Assembly: GCA_002293365.1 (NCBI GenBank)
Contig: DBDD01000250.1
Location: 3,123-16,516 of the forward strand
Source: Christensenella sp. UBA941
Lineage (GTDB): Bacteria > Bacillota > Clostridia > Christensenellales > UBA941
Length of the DNA: 13,394 nt
Direction of reading: 5' to 3'
Under the pieces are notes generated by a model. The model saw nothing but the letters and a program-made list of their open reading frames with translations, did no database searches and was not told where the DNA came from. Below are positions 6,808 to 13,394 of this stretch, piece by piece. The position numbers and the translations under genes are program-made. Each line of letters begins with the position of its first letter. The first letter of the stretch is position 1.

Positions 6808-7650
6808 CTAAAGCATGGACTGTACAAGTTGCTGGGTAAAATGATGCTGCGGATCCTCCAAAACCTGATCCGTCATCCCGCTTTCTACAATTTGCCCGTC
6901 AAACATTACGATAGTTCGGTCGGCGAGCATGCGTATCACGCTCAAATCGTGCGAAACCAGCAGCATCGACACATTGGGATTTTGGTATTTGATCTTTCGA
7001 ATCAAATCCAATACCCGCGCTTGAACCGACATATCCAAGCCTGTCGTTATTTCGTCGAGCAAGAGTATCGAAGGATCGTTGGCTAAGGCCTTGGCGATTT
7101 GCACGCGCTGCTGCATGCCGCCGGAAAAATTACGCGGGGATTCCTTCATCCGCGCGACGGGAACCTCCATAATTCCCAATAGCTCGCTTGCGCGTTCCGT
7201 AATAAAGGCGGTATTCCTATTGCCGGCGGCGAGCAGCTTTTCCGCGATATTGCCCAGCGACGAAAAACGCATGCGAAGGCCCATGAGCGGATTCTGATAT
7301 ACCATGGCCATGTGAATGTTCCGTATCTCGCGCTGCTGTTGCCTGTCCGCGGTAAAAATATCGGCTTCGCCGCCGCGATACTCATGAATATATGCGCTTC
7401 CGGCGGAGATAGGGCGCTCGAAGTACAGGCTTTGGAGCAGCGTGGATTTCCCAGAGCCGGATTCACCTACTATGCCTAAGATTTCGCCGGGATAAACCTC
7501 CAAGGAGACGCCTTTAAGGCTCCAAACCGTATCGCATGCGGCGCAGCGGTTTTTCTCCAAAATACCGCCGCCCATACAGGCGGGGCAGCCCGCTCCGTAG
7601 CGTATCGTTAAGCGCTCTATCCTAAGAGACGGCGTTTCGAAAAATGTCAT
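6808..7650 (-). CDS. phnK: C-P lyase ATPase subunit PhnK with a four-cysteine insertion
   Basis: ABC-type ATPase that docks on the PhnGHIJ core and is required for phosphonate use. It has 280 residues against about 252 in E. coli. The motifs are Walker A GESGSGKST (62-70), Q-loop Gln119, signature FSGGMQQR (175-182), Walker B ILLLDE (195-200) and switch His234 in LVSHDL. The extra length is near the N-terminus: between beta strand 1 and the strand before Walker A lies CPAC (22-25) and CAAC (36-39), a spacing that could bind zinc or another metal, where E. coli PhnK has a short loop. The ATG at 7650 overlaps the phnJ stop as ATGA; a longer reading to 7785 merely shadows phnJ. The stop is TAG at 6808. 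Confidence 0.94.
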   Translation of the reverse strand: MTFFETPSLRIERLTIRYGAGCPACMGGGILEKNRCAACDTVWSLKGVSLEVYPGEILGIVGESGSGKSTLLQSLYFERPISAGSAYIHEYRGGEADIFTADRQQQREIRNIHMAMVYQNPLMGLRMRFSSLGNIAEKLLAAGNRNTAFITERASELLGIMEVPVARMKESPRNFSGGMQQRVQIAKALANDPSILLLDEITTGLDMSVQARVLDLIRKIKYQNPNVSMLLVSHDLSVIRMLADRTIVMFDGQIVESGMTDQVLEDPQHHFTQQLVQSML

Positions 7651-8507
7651 GCCTCCAGCCTCCGTTCCGCCGCGCCGCAAGTCTCTCTGCGTTTCTTGCA
7701 GAAGCCGGTGTCCGAGCACTGATACCTGAGGTCTCCTGTGGCCGCGTCGTAGATTTCGTCCAAATAAACGCTCTCCGCGCCGCACAGACAGCAGCTCTTT
7801 CCGCGAAAATCCTCCGTTTGGAACGGAATATCTTCGAACGCCAGCGACACGGCCGTACAGTAAGGCGGCAGCGCGTAGATTTTCTTCTCTCTTCCCGCGC
7901 CAAAGAGATACAGGCAGTCGGAGCCCGACAGCTTATGGTTATCGTATTTAGGGATGGGACTCGGGCTCATGATATAGCGCCCCTGTACCTCCACAGGATA
8001 GTTGCAAGGGGCCGTAATGCTCCCGTGCCGGATTAAATCTTCGTAGAGCTCCAGCCATATCCCGACGTAGTCCGCCTCCGCGTGCATCACCTTCGTGGCC
8101 TCCTCCGAAGCCTCTATACCCCGAAGCGGCTCCGGGCCGGGAACCTGCAAGACCATGATTTGGTCGTTGCGCAGCGGCGTTTCGGGAACGCGATGGCGGC
8201 TTTGTATGATTGTCGCCATTTCAGAATCTGAGGTTGTCTGTACGTCGGTGAAGGACTTAACAAACTCTTTTATATTTACGGCGTTGACGCTTTCGTCGCT
8301 CCCCTGATCGATGACCTTTAGCACGTCGCTCCTGCCGATGATGGACAGCGTAAGCTGTATGCCGCCCGTTCCCCAGCCTCTGCCGATCGGCAGCTCGCGC
8401 GAACCGAACGGAACCTGATAGCCGGGAATAGCCACGGCTTTAAAAATACTGCGCCGGATCTCCCTTTTGGAGCCCTCGTCCAAGTAAGCGAAGGTATTGC
8501 CGCTCAT
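7647..8507 (-). CDS. phnJ: C-P lyase, radical SAM enzyme PhnJ
   Basis: Catalytic subunit that cleaves the C-P bond of ribose-1-phosphonate-5-phosphate by S-adenosylmethionine radical chemistry, releasing the alkane and 5-phosphoribosyl 1,2-cyclic phosphate. At 286 residues it is of standard length. The unusual cluster motif CX2CX21C of PhnJ is exact: Cys239, Cys242 and Cys264. A further Cys270 matches the essential thiyl-radical cysteine six residues later (Cys272 in E. coli). Also conserved are AIPGYQVPFGSRELP (26-40), GWGTGGIQ (44-51), KVIDQGSDE (64-72), IIQSRHR (100-106) and LFGAGREKKIYALPPY (201-216). The ATG at 8507 overlaps the phnI stop as ATGA, and a G-rich Shine-Dalgarno sequence lies in phnI. 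It ends by overlapping phnK. All residues expected for activity are present. Confidence 0.97.
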   Translation of the reverse strand: MSGNTFAYLDEGSKREIRRSIFKAVAIPGYQVPFGSRELPIGRGWGTGGIQLTLSIIGRSDVLKVIDQGSDESVNAVNIKEFVKSFTDVQTTSDSEMATIIQSRHRVPETPLRNDQIMVLQVPGPEPLRGIEASEEATKVMHAEADYVGIWLELYEDLIRHGSITAPCNYPVEVQGRYIMSPSPIPKYDNHKLSGSDCLYLFGAGREKKIYALPPYCTAVSLAFEDIPFQTEDFRGKSCCLCGAESVYLDEIYDAATGDLRYQCSDTGFCKKRRETCGAAERRLEA

Positions 8508-9574
8508 TCTTTCGCCCCCTTCGTTTTCCGTACGCCCGCGAGCTTAGATTGAAACGTCACATAATGCGGCAGCTTCAAGTGTGAGATATAGCCGTTCATT
8601 TCCAATACGTCCCCGTGCATAAGGCAGTACTCCTCGTCGTTGCAAGGCGCTGACCCCGGCTCGTCCAGTGTGACGTCCAGGATGGACATGGCAATCGCCT
8701 TGCTTTCGCAGCGGCCGAATACCAGGCCATAGCCCTCTTTGATTACAAGCTTCCCAGCGTTTGTTTCGGAATCTCCCGCGATTAAGCTTACGACCTCCGT
8801 CAATAATATCTCCCCGAGGCATATCGTCTTGGAGTCGTCGAGCGGATACGCGATATCCATTTCCAAATATCCGCTGCGGAGTTCTGCGATCGTAGGATGG
8901 TTGGAAAAGCCGTATCCGCGCATAGCGCTGTACGCGATTCCCGTAATAAATCCGGAATCCGCACGCGAGAGGGTTTGCAGGCGCGCGCTGCGGGGGCAAG
9001 GGAACTTAATCATTTCTTTCGTGATATCAAACGGTTCCCGCTCATCCCGCCTCTTCTCTAGCAGGCCCTGTTCCTCAAGCGTTTTCGATACGCGCTCCAT
9101 CGGCTCCGGCTCTTCTGGCTTGGCGCTTTGCAAAATCTCCTTCGCGGCTTCATGCGCCTCTTTTGCGTCTTCGTCCATAAGCGACATATCCAAAGTACGA
9201 AACGTATAATCGTAGGATGGGCCGAGTATCTGGCCGCCCGGAATATCCTTGAATACAGATGAAATCCTGCGGATAACCCGCATGTTATCCGTACTTGCGG
9301 GCTCCGTATAGTAGCTGCGGGTAAGCGTGTTGCGATACGCGCGCAACAGAAAAACCGCCTCCTCCACGCTTCCTTCGCACTGCTTCAGCGCGAGAGCGGC
9401 GTAAGCTGGGCTGTATAAACCCGCCTCTCCCATCACGCGGTGAATCAGTATGCCAAGAGATTTTTCCAGAGCCTCGAGCTCCAGCCGGGATTCGTTGGAG
9501 CACCGATGATATTTCAGGAGGCGGATGCTCTCCCTGATCGCTTCTTTACCTCCCGATACGGCGACGTACGCCAT
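8504..9574 (-). CDS. phnI: C-P lyase core subunit PhnI
   Basis: PhnI is the nucleosidase-like subunit of the PhnGHIJ core. With PhnG, PhnH and PhnL it displaces adenine from ATP by the phosphonate to form ribose-1-phosphonate-5-triphosphate. At 356 residues it is nearly the same as E. coli (354). It begins MAYVAVSGGKEAI, typical of PhnI. Later conserved segments are RTLDMSLMDED (126-136), GIAYSAMRGYGFSNHPT, EEYCLMHGDVLEMNGYISHL and the C-terminal LPHYVTFQSKL. The ATG at 9574 has AAAGGTG about ten bases upstream. A 47-base gap with a perfect hairpin separates it from phnH, one of the two loosened junctions in the operon. It overlaps phnJ by four bases. Confidence 0.95.
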   Translation of the reverse strand: MAYVAVSGGKEAIRESIRLLKYHRCSNESRLELEALEKSLGILIHRVMGEAGLYSPAYAALALKQCEGSVEEAVFLLRAYRNTLTRSYYTEPASTDNMRVIRRISSVFKDIPGGQILGPSYDYTFRTLDMSLMDEDAKEAHEAAKEILQSAKPEEPEPMERVSKTLEEQGLLEKRRDEREPFDITKEMIKFPCPRSARLQTLSRADSGFITGIAYSAMRGYGFSNHPTIAELRSGYLEMDIAYPLDDSKTICLGEILLTEVVSLIAGDSETNAGKLVIKEGYGLVFGRCESKAIAMSILDVTLDEPGSAPCNDEEYCLMHGDVLEMNGYISHLKLPHYVTFQSKLAGVRKTKGAKE

Positions 9575-9596
9575 ATATTTTCACACCTTTCGTTCC

Positions 9597-9616
9597 GCGA
9601 TCCGTTGCCGGATCGC
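9597..9616 (-). promoter_or_regulatory. Intercistronic hairpin with GNRA-type loop between phnH and phnI
   Basis: On the minus strand the sequence is GCGATCCG-GCAA-CGGATCGC, a perfect 8-bp stem closed by a GCAA tetraloop, a stable GNRA form. It begins a few bases after the phnH TAA and ends about 12 bases before the phnI Shine-Dalgarno sequence. With no T-tract, it is more likely an mRNA stability or processing element than a terminator. Confidence 0.75.
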
Positions 9617-9621
9617 TGTAA

Positions 9622-10206
9622 TTAAGCCGCGTACGAGCGCACCATGCGGGGAATGGACATGAGGTTGCCGCCAGAATCGATAAAAAAGAAATCGACACCC
9701 AACGGAAAGCGGCAAGCCTTCTCATCTCTATAAAATAGCGCCTGCTGAATCGCGGGCGAAAGCGGCGCTCTCATAGCGTCTTTTATGCCCGGCCCCCTAA
9801 GCTCCGTGAACGCGCCTTCGCGCAGATTATCCGTTTCAATAAAGAATGTTGCGCTCTCGTGCGGGTCTTGGAGAGTACCCGCTTTTGCTTCAACAATCGC
9901 CTCTGGAATACTCGCCCGCCTGTCAAGCGGACAAAATATATAGTTTGCGTGCTGAAACTCAGCGGGTTTGGCAAGCGTAAGCGCGCTTAGAGATTCTTGA
10001 AGCTTACCGTCTCCCGACGTATTAAAGCGCACCTCGTTGTCCAAGACGACCAAGCCCAGCGCGGTTAAATGCGCGCTATGTACCGGCAGCTTCGAGGATA
10101 ACCGCGCAATATTAACGATACGCCCCGGGTTTGCTATGCACTCGAGCATCGCGCGGAACAGGGCCTGCGTATCCATAACAAAATCGAAATCATGAAATGT
10201 TTTCAT
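9622..10206 (-). CDS. phnH: C-P lyase core subunit PhnH
   Basis: Subunit of the PhnGHIJ core complex; its fold resembles a PLP-enzyme domain without the cofactor, and it is required for phosphonate attachment to ribose. The length of 194 residues equals E. coli PhnH. Conserved features are FRAMLECIANPG near the N-terminus, the central acidic region with FTELRGPGIKD, and the C-terminal GVDFFFID followed by GNLMSIPRM. The ATG at 10206 is preferred because GAGG lies six bases upstream and the product then matches the family length; a GTG at 10218 in the same frame has no clear Shine-Dalgarno sequence. The start overlaps the phnG end by 17 bases, suggesting coupling and equal output of the two subunits. 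Confidence 0.94.
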   Translation of the reverse strand: MKTFHDFDFVMDTQALFRAMLECIANPGRIVNIARLSSKLPVHSAHLTALGLVVLDNEVRFNTSGDGKLQESLSALTLAKPAEFQHANYIFCPLDRRASIPEAIVEAKAGTLQDPHESATFFIETDNLREGAFTELRGPGIKDAMRAPLSPAIQQALFYRDEKACRFPLGVDFFFIDSGGNLMSIPRMVRSYAA

Positions 10207-10639
10207 GAAGCGCCTCACTATCCATACTATGAAAATTTACCGTCGTTTTAAGGTACATGCCATTTTCCCGTTCGCGATCCTTTTGGATCCGGCTTTCCAT
10301 AAGAATCAGCTCCGGTTCGATCCGGCTCGCGAATTCCGGCAAGGAGGCGTTATCCGCGGCGTCTAAAACAGCCATCGCGAAAACTTTGGCATAATCGTCG
10401 CCCATAGTGACAGCGACGCCTTTACTTCCGTTTATCTCGACCATCGCTTCCGAGGAAAGCAATTCTCCCAAATAAAATTCGCTGTCTCGAACGCATTCGC
10501 GGATTCGTATCATGGCGAGCACCTTTTGGGGCGCTTTAATAACCTTGACGTCGTAGGCGTTTTCAATCTCCATGCTCAGCGCCGTTAGCACGCCAGCGGG
10601 CGAATGAACCATGATCCGGAACAATCTGTCTTTTTCCAA
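10190..10639 (-). CDS. phnG: C-P lyase core subunit PhnG
   Basis: Small subunit of the PhnGHIJ core, needed for transfer of the phosphonate to the ribose of ATP. At 149 residues it is close to the family length. The conserved centre is EFYLGELLSSEAMVEINGSK (54-73), then GVAVTMGDDYAKVFAMAVLD (74-93). The C-terminal LKTTVNFHSMD is also typical. The start is TTG at 10639 with AAGGTGG upstream (about ten bases); the next in-frame Met (residue 10) has no Shine-Dalgarno sequence. The gene begins 15 bases after the phnE stop and overlaps phnH by 17 bases. The N-terminal 30 residues are less conserved than the rest. Confidence 0.93.
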   Translation of the reverse strand: MEKDRLFRIMVHSPAGVLTALSMEIENAYDVKVIKAPQKVLAMIRIRECVRDSEFYLGELLSSEAMVEINGSKGVAVTMGDDYAKVFAMAVLDAADNASLPEFASRIEPELILMESRIQKDRERENGMYLKTTVNFHSMDSEALHENIS

Positions 10640-10654
10640 CTTGTTTTTTCCACC

Positions 10655-12196
10655 TTATTCATTCATCAAATATTTCTTTTTAATGCGCGAGAAAAACATC
10701 TCTACACCGTAAGCAAACAGGATCACCAAAAAGATCGCTACGCCCGCGCGCCCATACTTGTAGTTCTGGATGTTTGCGGAGATCACAAAGCCGATTCCGC
10801 CCGCACCCACCATGCCAAGTACGGTGGAATCCGCAAAATTAACCTCGAAGCGCAGCGAAAACCATGCGACGACAGAGGATAAAACCGCGGGCAGGATTCC
10901 CGTAAAAAAAATCTGCAAACGATTCGCGCCCGTCGCCTTAAGCGCCTCAACGACGCCGCTGCCGATATCATCGAAGCTTTGGGCAAAGGCCTTCGCGAAA
11001 AAAGCGAGGGAATGAAAGCCCAGCCCTACGATACCCGTCGCCGGGCCAAATCCGATGCATACCAGGACCAGAAGCACCCAGATAACCGACGGTACGGCGC
11101 GCACGAAGGATATTGCGGCGGCGATCAAGATGTTTATCAGCCTATTCCTAACAACCAGCCTGGACATCAGCGCGCCGAACAGCAAGCCAAGAATGGCGCT
11201 GTATATCGTCGCAAGCACTGTCATCGCCACAGATTCTCCAAAAGCGGCGAGCGTCGCGGGAAACCTGTCAAAATCGAATATAATGAGACGCCCCAGCGAA
11301 ACGGCAATGCGAGGTATGCGGGAAAGCAGCTTTCCCCAATCCGCGTCTATAACGAACAGCGAAGCAACGCATAAAGCGCCCCATGCACTGAAGATAATCT
11401 TGTATGACGCCGACACTTTTCTTCGAATGCAATTCATAATCCACTCCACGGCGATGACCATGAAAGCGATAATCAGGATAATCCCCGCGGCCGCGTGATA
11501 GTTGAAGGATTTAATAAACGTAAAGAGCACGAGCCCAATACCGCCTCCGCCGACCATGCCGACGATCGTAGAGGAGCGGATGTTCAATTCTACGCAATAG
11601 AGCAGCCACTCCAGAAAGTCCGGAATACAATTTGGCAAGACGCAATGAAACACCTTTTGCCAGAACGTGCAGCCGCACGCGCTAAGCGGTTCTAGAGCGC
11701 TTTCCGGCAATTCGTCGATCACTTCCACAAAGGCGCGCGTTAAAAAAGCAAAGCTTGAAATGATCAATGCAACCAGCGCTACGCCGGTACCGATACCCAG
11801 CGCCGAAAAGAGGATATATGCCCAAATCAGCGCTGGAATATTGCGCATAACGGTTACGATTGCGCGGACATACTTGGCGATTCTTGGCTTAGGCGCCGTG
11901 CGGGTACTTGCGTAAACGGCCGTGAAGAAGGACAGCGTCATGGCGATAAAAGTGGATACGACCGCAAGCGAGAGCGTTACCGCAATCGCGGATACGACCG
12001 CAAGCGGATTATTCACGACGGGCGGTATGAAATCCTCCCATAAAAACGACCATAGCGCGTCGCTTTTCAAAAGCAACTCAAAGGGGTTATATTGCGAATG
12101 GAGCGTAGAAATCAAAAACGCGGCTAACATAACCCCAAAGAATGTTTTAAAAAACTTCCTGTCGCGCTTGCTGATGAGCGACGTACCGTTTTTCAA
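10655..12196 (-). CDS. phnE: Phosphonate ABC transporter permease, tandem PhnE-PhnE fusion
   Basis: Inner-membrane permease for phosphonate import. The usual PhnE is about 260 residues; this protein has 513 and contains two permease domains in tandem. Each half has several hydrophobic segments and an EAA-type loop that contacts the ATPase: EPLSACGCTFWQKVFHCVLP (169-188) and EALKATGANRLQIFFTGILP (417-436). Each is followed by a matching STIVGMVGGGGIG (209-221) or STVLGMVGAGGIG (457-469). The halves differ widely, so this is an old duplication rather than a recent one; many bacteria encode them as phnE1 and phnE2. A single chain could supply the whole transmembrane pore. The TTG start at 12196 overlaps the phnC stop (TTGA), with GGGTG eight bases upstream. 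Confidence 0.93.
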   Translation of the reverse strand: MKNGTSLISKRDRKFFKTFFGVMLAAFLISTLHSQYNPFELLLKSDALWSFLWEDFIPPVVNNPLAVVSAIAVTLSLAVVSTFIAMTLSFFTAVYASTRTAPKPRIAKYVRAIVTVMRNIPALIWAYILFSALGIGTGVALVALIISSFAFLTRAFVEVIDELPESALEPLSACGCTFWQKVFHCVLPNCIPDFLEWLLYCVELNIRSSTIVGMVGGGGIGLVLFTFIKSFNYHAAAGIILIIAFMVIAVEWIMNCIRRKVSASYKIIFSAWGALCVASLFVIDADWGKLLSRIPRIAVSLGRLIIFDFDRFPATLAAFGESVAMTVLATIYSAILGLLFGALMSRLVVRNRLINILIAAAISFVRAVPSVIWVLLVLVCIGFGPATGIVGLGFHSLAFFAKAFAQSFDDIGSGVVEALKATGANRLQIFFTGILPAVLSSVVAWFSLRFEVNFADSTVLGMVGAGGIGFVISANIQNYKYGRAGVAIFLVILFAYGVEMFFSRIKKKYLMNE

Positions 12197-12993
12197 ATCG
12201 CTTCACCCGTCGAATAGAGCATATTACCGGCGAGAGGGATTTGCTTGCCGTAAATGCGCTCTAAATCCCTGTGGCCGATCGTCCCGGCCGGACCGTCGTA
12301 TACCACTTCGCCATGCGCGATGCCAATGATACGCGAAGCGTATTGGCGCGCGAAATTCACCTGATGCAGATTAACAATACACGCGATGTCGTTTTTATAC
12401 GCCATAACACTTAGCAGATCCATAATAGCGCCAGCCGTGATCGGATCGAGCGAGGATATCGGTTCGTCGCAAAGCAGTATTTCCGGGTTTTGCATCAGCG
12501 CCCGCGCGATTCCAACGCGCTGCTTCTGGCCGCCGGAAAGCTCGCCCGCCCGCTTATACGCGTAATCCCGTAAAGAAAAATCGTCCAAAAGTTCCAAAAC
12601 AGCTTGCTTGCGCTCTTCCGGATACCGCCCCAGAACGCTATATAGGGTTGACATCCCTCCGAGCGTTCCATGGAGCACATTCTGCATGACCGATAACCGG
12701 TCGACGAGATTATAGTGCTGGAATATCATTCCGATGCGCCGCCTGGCGCGCCTGAGGTCTCGCCCCTTCAGCGTCTGTATTTCATTTCCGGCTACAAATA
12801 TCTGCCCGGATGTCACGGGTATTAGCTGGTTGATCGTCCGGATCAGGGTTGACTTACCTGATCCGGACGAGCCCAGCACAGCGATGAATTCGCCTTTCTT
12901 CACATTGAAGGATACGTCTTTTAGGGCTTGAACGCCATTGCCATAGGTCTTCTTTAAGTTGCGCACGACTAAAACGTATTTTTCTTGCGTCAT
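12193..12993 (-). CDS. phnC: Phosphonate ABC transporter ATP-binding protein PhnC
   Basis: ATPase that energises phosphonate import with PhnE and the binding protein PhnD, on the cytoplasmic face of the membrane. Its 266 residues are typical. The motifs are Walker A GSSGSGKST (41-49), followed by INQLIPVTSG where PhnC proteins have the related NRL element; Q-loop Gln92 in IFQHYNLVDRLSV (90-102); signature LSGGQKQRV (152-160); Walker B ILLCDEPISSLDP (172-184); and switch His210 in VNLHQV. The IFQHYNLV and DEPISSLDP segments are characteristic of PhnC. The ATG at 12993 has AAGGTGG seven bases upstream and lies 15 bases after the phnD stop. It overlaps phnE by four bases. Confidence 0.95.
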   Translation of the reverse strand: MTQEKYVLVVRNLKKTYGNGVQALKDVSFNVKKGEFIAVLGSSGSGKSTLIRTINQLIPVTSGQIFVAGNEIQTLKGRDLRRARRRIGMIFQHYNLVDRLSVMQNVLHGTLGGMSTLYSVLGRYPEERKQAVLELLDDFSLRDYAYKRAGELSGGQKQRVGIARALMQNPEILLCDEPISSLDPITAGAIMDLLSVMAYKNDIACIVNLHQVNFARQYASRIIGIAHGEVVYDGPAGTIGHRDLERIYGKQIPLAGNMLYSTGEAI

Positions 12994-13008
12994 GACCTGA
13001 CCACCTTA

Positions 13009-13394
13009 TTATTCGCCCGGATTCAACTTTTTGTTCAGCTCCATGATACCTTTATAATCCTCCGCGGAGCATTCGACAAAGCGCTGCTCTTTGGCGCTCA
13101 TAACTTTCGCGAAATACTCTTCGTTGTCATAGGTAAAGAGGAAATTCTTTATCTTCTCCCTCAGCTCGGCGGGATAGTCCGCGCGGATTGCCATACAGGA
13201 AGAGGGAATAGGCGCCGACGTATGGATTTTCTTCACGTCGCCTTCTTTGATTTCGCCATTGTTGAGCATACGCTCCAGTGCTATATCCGCCGCCGCAGCC
13301 ACTTTTTGCTTGAAAACATTTGATACCCTCACTTCATTTTTATTTTGCTTCAACACTTTAACCGAACGAAGTAAATTGAGTCCCTCTATTAACG
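13009..13394 (-). CDS. phnD: Phosphonate-binding protein PhnD, C-terminal part (5' end beyond the window)
   Basis: C-terminal 127 residues of the extracytoplasmic substrate-binding protein of the phosphonate transporter. The frame is open to the window edge, so the signal peptide and most of the binding lobe are outside. Visible features are AAAADIALERMLNNGEIK, then the PhnD-like segment KKIHTSAPIPSSCMAIRADY, where the protein usually contacts the ligand hinge, and an amphipathic C-terminal tail ending NKKLNPGE. The order phnD-phnC-phnE with 15-base and 4-base junctions supports the call. Any promoter or Pho-type regulatory site for the operon would lie upstream of the window. A GTG at 13356 is not the real start. 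Confidence 0.88.
   Translation of the reverse strand, partial: LIEGLNLLRSVKVLKQNKNEVRVSNVFKQKVAAAADIALERMLNNGEIKEGDVKKIHTSAPIPSSCMAIRADYPAELREKIKNFLFTYDNEEYFAKVMSAKEQRFVECSAEDYKGIMELNKKLNPGE

Noticed and set aside
6808..7785. A longer PhnK starting at 7785
   Set aside because: The extra N-terminal residues are a shadow of phnJ; the ATG at 7650 overlaps the phnJ stop and begins the family match.

Overview
The window is a bacterial chromosomal segment in which every supported gene lies on the minus strand. It is dominated by an almost complete carbon-phosphorus (C-P) lyase operon for phosphonate uptake and breakdown. Moderately high GC, strong GGAGG-type ribosome binding sites, GTG and TTG starts, a T-tract terminator and a PHP-type cyclic phosphodiesterase candidate (phnPP, described from Eggerthella and Clostridioides) in place of phnP all suggest a Gram-positive anaerobe, probably a clostridium-like Firmicute. 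This placement is an inference; no rRNA gene is present.

In the direction of transcription (right to left), the operon reads phnD (3' part only, cut by the window edge at 13394), phnC, a double-length phnE, phnG, phnH, phnI, phnJ, phnK, phnM, phnL and a PHP-domain gene. Genes mostly overlap by 4 to 17 bases or lie 15 bases apart. Two junctions break this packing, and both carry perfect 8-bp hairpins: one between phnH and phnI, and two tandem ones between phnK and phnM. PhnDCE import phosphonates. PhnGHI with PhnL attach the phosphonate to ribose triphosphate, PhnM removes pyrophosphate, and the radical-SAM enzyme PhnJ, with PhnK docked on the core complex, breaks the C-P bond and leaves a 5-phosphoribosyl 1,2-cyclic phosphate. 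The PHP enzyme should open that cyclic product. No phnP, phnN, phnO or phnF is seen in the window.

The main surprise is that the PHP gene is interrupted by one in-frame TAA at codon 66, while the predicted metal-binding motifs on both sides are intact. The last step of the pathway may be lost, read through, or supplied from elsewhere.

Left of the operon are single genes: an AIM24/TIGR00266 family protein (3178-3861), an orphan TrpB2-type tryptophan synthase beta chain (1702-3072) with a 10-bp tandem repeat next to its ribosome binding site, a small Pro/Thr-rich lipoprotein (1367-1594) with a good terminator, then proC and the 5' part of rnhA, probably co-transcribed. No gene-free stretch exceeds 300 bases; the largest, 3862-4035, holds a weak hairpin and a possible promoter. 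No tRNA, rRNA, CRISPR array, transposase or attachment site was seen.
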